Shown here piece by piece: positions 61,527-64,000 of a DNA stretch of 64,000 nucleotides. Each line of letters begins with the position of its first letter. Position 1 is the first letter of the stretch. The stretch is from Pseudoclavibacter endophyticus. GTDB taxonomy: Bacteria > Actinomycetota > Actinomycetes > Actinomycetales > Microbacteriaceae. The DNA lies in contig NZ_WBJY01000001.1 in assembly GCF_008831085.1 (NCBI RefSeq), forward strand, positions 930,001 to 994,000, in the 5' to 3' direction. The position numbers were made by a program, and so were the translations under genes. The notes under the pieces were generated by a model that was not told the DNA's origin, made no database searches, and worked only from the letters and a program-made list of their open reading frames with translations.

Positions 61527-62882
61527 ATGACCGAAACCGCAGCATCCGTCATCGCCGCCGCGGGCGGATCCGTGCCCGCGCTCCGGAACGCTCAGGCGCG
61601 GCCGACGATCTTCCCCGTCACGGCCGAGTTCACCAACTGGCGTTCGGAGCAGCGGGCCTGGCGCGAATCGGTCGCGCTGCTCGACCAATCGCACCACATG
61701 ACCGACCTCTTCATCTCGGGACCTGACGCGCTCCGGTTGCTGAGCGACACGGGCGTCAACAACTTCTCCAACTTCGCGGTCGGCGACGCGAAGCAGTTCG
61801 TGGCGGTCAACGATGAGGGGTACCTGATCGGCGACGCGATCCTGTTCCACCTGGAGGAGGGCCGTTTCGACCTGGTGGGCTGGTTCATGGTGCTCGACTG
61901 GGTCGAGTTCATCGGCAAGACCGGTGACTACGACGTCACGTTCGAACGCGACTGGAACTCCGTGCTGCGCGCCCCGGGCGAGGACCCGGTGCTCTACCGG
62001 TACGAGATCCAGGGGCCGCATGCCCTCGCCCTGCTCGAGAAGGCGATCGGCGGGCAGGTGCCCGAGACGAAGTTCTTCGGCGGCGCGGAGCTTGAGATCG
62101 ACGGCGCGAAGGTCGGGTCGCTGCGGCACGGCATGGCGGGCCAGCCGGGGTTCGAGCTGTTCGGCCCGTGGGCCGAGCGCGACACGGTTCGCAACGCCCT
62201 CCTGCACCACGGCGAAGGGTTCGGCCTCGTGCTCGTTGGAGCGCGCGCCTACTCGTCGGCGAACCTCGAGTCTGCCTGGGTTCCCTCGCCGCTGCCCGCG
62301 ATTTTCACGGGGGCGCGATCCGAGGCCTACCTCGAGTGGTTGCCCGCGAACCGCATCGGGTCGCTCGCCGGCAGCTTCGCGTCCGATGACATCGAGGACT
62401 ACTACCTCACTCCCTACGACCTCGGCTATGGCCGCTCGGTCTCGTTCACACATGAGTTCATCGGTCGCGAGGCACTCGAGCGGCATGCCGCCACCGCGAA
62501 CCGCACCAAGGTCACACTCGTGTGGAACGCCGACGACGTCGCCGCCGTGCAGCGGTCGGCGTACGAACCCGGCACACCCGCGAAGTTCATCGAGTTCCCA
62601 AAGGCCCGCTACGGCGTCTACCAGGTCGACCGAGTCGAATGCGACGGCGCCCTCGTCGGCGTCTCGCACGACGTCGGCTACATCACGGGGGAGCAGGTGT
62701 TCGTGTCGCTCGCGAGCATCGACAACGAGGTGGCCGAGCCGGGCACCGAGGTGAGTGTCGTGTGGGGCGAGTCGCCCGTCTCGACGAAACCCGCCGTGGA
62801 GCCCCACCGGCAGGTGACGGTGCGGGCGACCGTCGCGCCCGCGCCGTACTCGTCGTACGCCCGCGAGAGCTACCGCAAATAA
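61527..62882 (+). CDS. LigM/DesA-type tetrahydrofolate-dependent O-demethylase
   Basis: 451 aa of the GcvT fold. It resembles the vanillate/syringate O-demethylases LigM and DesA of sphingomonads in length and motifs: EFTNWRSEQRAWRESVALLDQSHHM, LRHGMAGQPGFELFGPW, NLESAWVPSPLPAIF and VEPHRQVTVRATVAPAPYS. These move a methyl from methoxy-arenes to THF. GGGAG lies upstream of the ATG at 61527. LysR control fits aromatic catabolism; substrate unproven. Confidence 0.82.
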   Translation: MTETAASVIAAAGGSVPALRNAQARPTIFPVTAEFTNWRSEQRAWRESVALLDQSHHMTDLFISGPDALRLLSDTGVNNFSNFAVGDAKQFVAVNDEGYLIGDAILFHLEEGRFDLVGWFMVLDWVEFIGKTGDYDVTFERDWNSVLRAPGEDPVLYRYEIQGPHALALLEKAIGGQVPETKFFGGAELEIDGAKVGSLRHGMAGQPGFELFGPWAERDTVRNALLHHGEGFGLVLVGARAYSSANLESAWVPSPLPAIFTGARSEAYLEWLPANRIGSLAGSFASDDIEDYYLTPYDLGYGRSVSFTHEFIGREALERHAATANRTKVTLVWNADDVAAVQRSAYEPGTPAKFIEFPKARYGVYQVDRVECDGALVGVSHDVGYITGEQVFVSLASIDNEVAEPGTEVSVVWGESPVSTKPAVEPHRQVTVRATVAPAPYSSYARESYRK

Positions 62883-62956
62883 GCGGTCAGCGCGAAGTCG
62901 GGTATCGGCAGCGACCGTCAAGGCGCCGGCAAGGGGGCTCGCGATAGCGTCGAGTG

Positions 62957-63655
62957 ATGCACTCGCGCACCCTCCGCCTCGACGCCGGCACGCTCACGAT
63001 CGACGCGCAGTCTCCCGAGCTGCTCGAGGACCGCGCCGATGAGGTGCTCGGCGGCCTGGCTCTTGTGCGCGACGACTGGCGGCCCGGGTTCGCGACCGAG
63101 CTCGCCTCATGGCTCTACAGCGTCGTGCCCGGGGCGGAAAACCAGCATGGCGCCGACGGGAGCTGGCAGGTGCAGGCGCTGTGCTCGGCTCGCGGCACCG
63201 AGACGCCCGGTGTGGAACAACACCCTGCCGTCAGGCGCTGGACCGACGACGCGACCCAGGCCCTTGCCGCGCTCGGCGGCCAGCGCGCCGTGCTCGAACG
63301 AACGGAGCTCAAGGCAGGTGCGTTCCGCGTCGACGACGTCGTGCTCGTGCACCGCGAACTGCTGCCACGGGGGCGGACAGGGCCTATGGGCCTCTACCTG
63401 CACCGGATGCGCGAGGCGGTGCGGAGGGATGACGGCACGACCGACTCCGGCTGGTATCTCGGTCCGGTCGCCGGGGCCGTGCAGCCGCACCCGAGCGATC
63501 TGGCGTTCGTGCCCGCCCTCGACCTGCTCGACGAGTATGCGTTCATCGCACCCGCGCTGCAGTTGCCTCGCGGCTGCCTCGTGCTGTTCGACGATGCGGG
63601 CATCTTCGAGGTCGTCGACGCCGATGGCGCCGAGCGCTGGCCGCGCGACGAATAG
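62957..63655 (+). CDS. Hypothetical protein
   Basis: 232 aa from ATG 62957 (GTG 62954 adjacent); no good ribosome site. Soluble, mixed alpha/beta, with strands such as DDVVLVHRELLPRG, GWYLGPVAGAVQPHPSDLAFV and PRGCLVLFDDAGIFEVVD. No family or motif was recognised. Codon usage with G/C at third positions supports translation. It follows the LigM-like gene by 74 bp, but a link is not shown. Confidence 0.6.
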   Translation: MHSRTLRLDAGTLTIDAQSPELLEDRADEVLGGLALVRDDWRPGFATELASWLYSVVPGAENQHGADGSWQVQALCSARGTETPGVEQHPAVRRWTDDATQALAALGGQRAVLERTELKAGAFRVDDVVLVHRELLPRGRTGPMGLYLHRMREAVRRDDGTTDSGWYLGPVAGAVQPHPSDLAFVPALDLLDEYAFIAPALQLPRGCLVLFDDAGIFEVVDADGAERWPRDE

Positions 63656-63766
63656 ACCACCACCGGCCGCTGGATCCGACCGACCCATCGGTTGCTCCAC
63701 GTCGCGTGTTGGGAGTTTCGGATCCGGGTCGATCTGTCGCTGAGGTCGCGATGTGGCCCTCCCTGT

Positions 63767-63792
63767 GCGGCGGACGCCTAAGCGTCCGCCGC
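63767..63792. terminator. Hairpin between convergent genes
   Basis: 11-bp stem (63767-63777 with 63782-63792), CTAA loop. It overlaps the end of the minus-strand gene. Confidence 0.65.
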
Positions 63793-64000
63793 CTCGCGCC
63801 GCCGCACGATCTCGGTGATCCAGATCGGTGCGAAGGGCGAGGTGCAGTTGGGAGGGGTCGGGTAATCCTTGAGCACCTCAAGCCGCTCGCCGATGTCGAG
63901 GGCGCGTGAACGAAGGCGTGGATGCTCGATGCCGATGTTGGCCAGCGTTTCGTTCATCGCCCACTGCAAGCGGTCGGGGGCTGCCAGCATGTCCGCCTCG
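63778..64000 (-). CDS. C-terminal part of a probable DNA alkylation repair (AlkD-like) protein
   Basis: 74 residues are visible; the frame is open past the window edge. MNETLANIGIEHPRLRSRALDIGERLEVLKDYPTPPNC covers helices typical of the C-terminal part of AlkD-like HEAT-repeat proteins, followed by TSPFAPIWITEIVRRRE. Assignment is from memory of the family end; the catalytic region lies outside. Confidence 0.45.
   Translation of the reverse strand, partial: EADMLAAPDRLQWAMNETLANIGIEHPRLRSRALDIGERLEVLKDYPTPPNCTSPFAPIWITEIVRRREAADA

Overview
The window is high-GC DNA from an actinobacterium, most likely a member of the Microbacteriaceae. Pointers to this are the many GTG and TTG starts, GTGA/ATGA gene overlaps, cell-wall peptidases with a shared Arg-rich N-terminus, the order mscL - fmdB-like - formyl-THF cyclo-ligase - galU - rimJ-like - sepX-like - tRNA-Ala, and a large actinobacterial helicase-like protein. 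It reads as chromosome backbone with several catabolic, stress and regulatory modules inserted; no rRNA, CRISPR array or transposase was seen.

1-12.7 kb: a tandem set of secreted peptidoglycan hydrolases (end of an NlpC/P60 gene, a full NlpC/P60 gene, an M23 gene), then a possible 48-aa leader peptide and an HNH nuclease. Three direct repeats of the GTGAY-N6-GTGAY type precede these transcription units and look like MtrA boxes. Next come SRPBCC and AIM24 proteins, a lone EctB-like aminotransferase followed by an aldehyde dehydrogenase, an MDR oxidoreductase, a two-subunit aconitase X and MgtE.

12.9-14.4 kb: a 1.34-kb insert at the 3' end of tRNA-Arg(CCT), flanked by 24-bp direct repeats. It carries two divergent small HTH genes and a DUF3263-like gene but no integrase.

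14.6-29.1 kb: a 1420-aa SF1-helicase-like protein with defective Walker motifs, an MFS transporter, mscL and an FmdB-type protein. An ectABC operon for ectoine synthesis lies between the fmdB-like gene and the folate/galU/rimJ/sepX block, and its ectB appears to start at an ATC codon. The block ends with tRNA-Ala(CGC).

29.4-40 kb: a Rieske ferredoxin with its reductase beside an MpaB-type oxygenase; CtaG-like and DUF2243 membrane proteins; small stress proteins; acylphosphatase; an alpha/beta hydrolase; a TetR/DUF1772 divergent pair with two clear operators; and a four-gene type III polyketide synthase operon.

40-48 kb: a catabolic cluster with a homocysteine-methyltransferase-like protein, a LacI regulator with a repeated operator, an asparaginase-like amidohydrolase, a CE4 deacetylase/cyclic-imidase-like enzyme, an MFS transporter, two SDR dehydrogenases and a MCGACG-type protein. 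It may degrade a cyclic imide or a similar amide.

48-64 kb: many regulator/enzyme pairs (HxlR/NTF2-like, TetR/VOC, LysR/LigM-like O-demethylase), a GlxA-type AraC regulator next to an EamA-GNAT fusion, and a divergent ArsR-phosphatase fusion versus ChrA plus aquaglyceroporin that resembles an arsenic resistance module.
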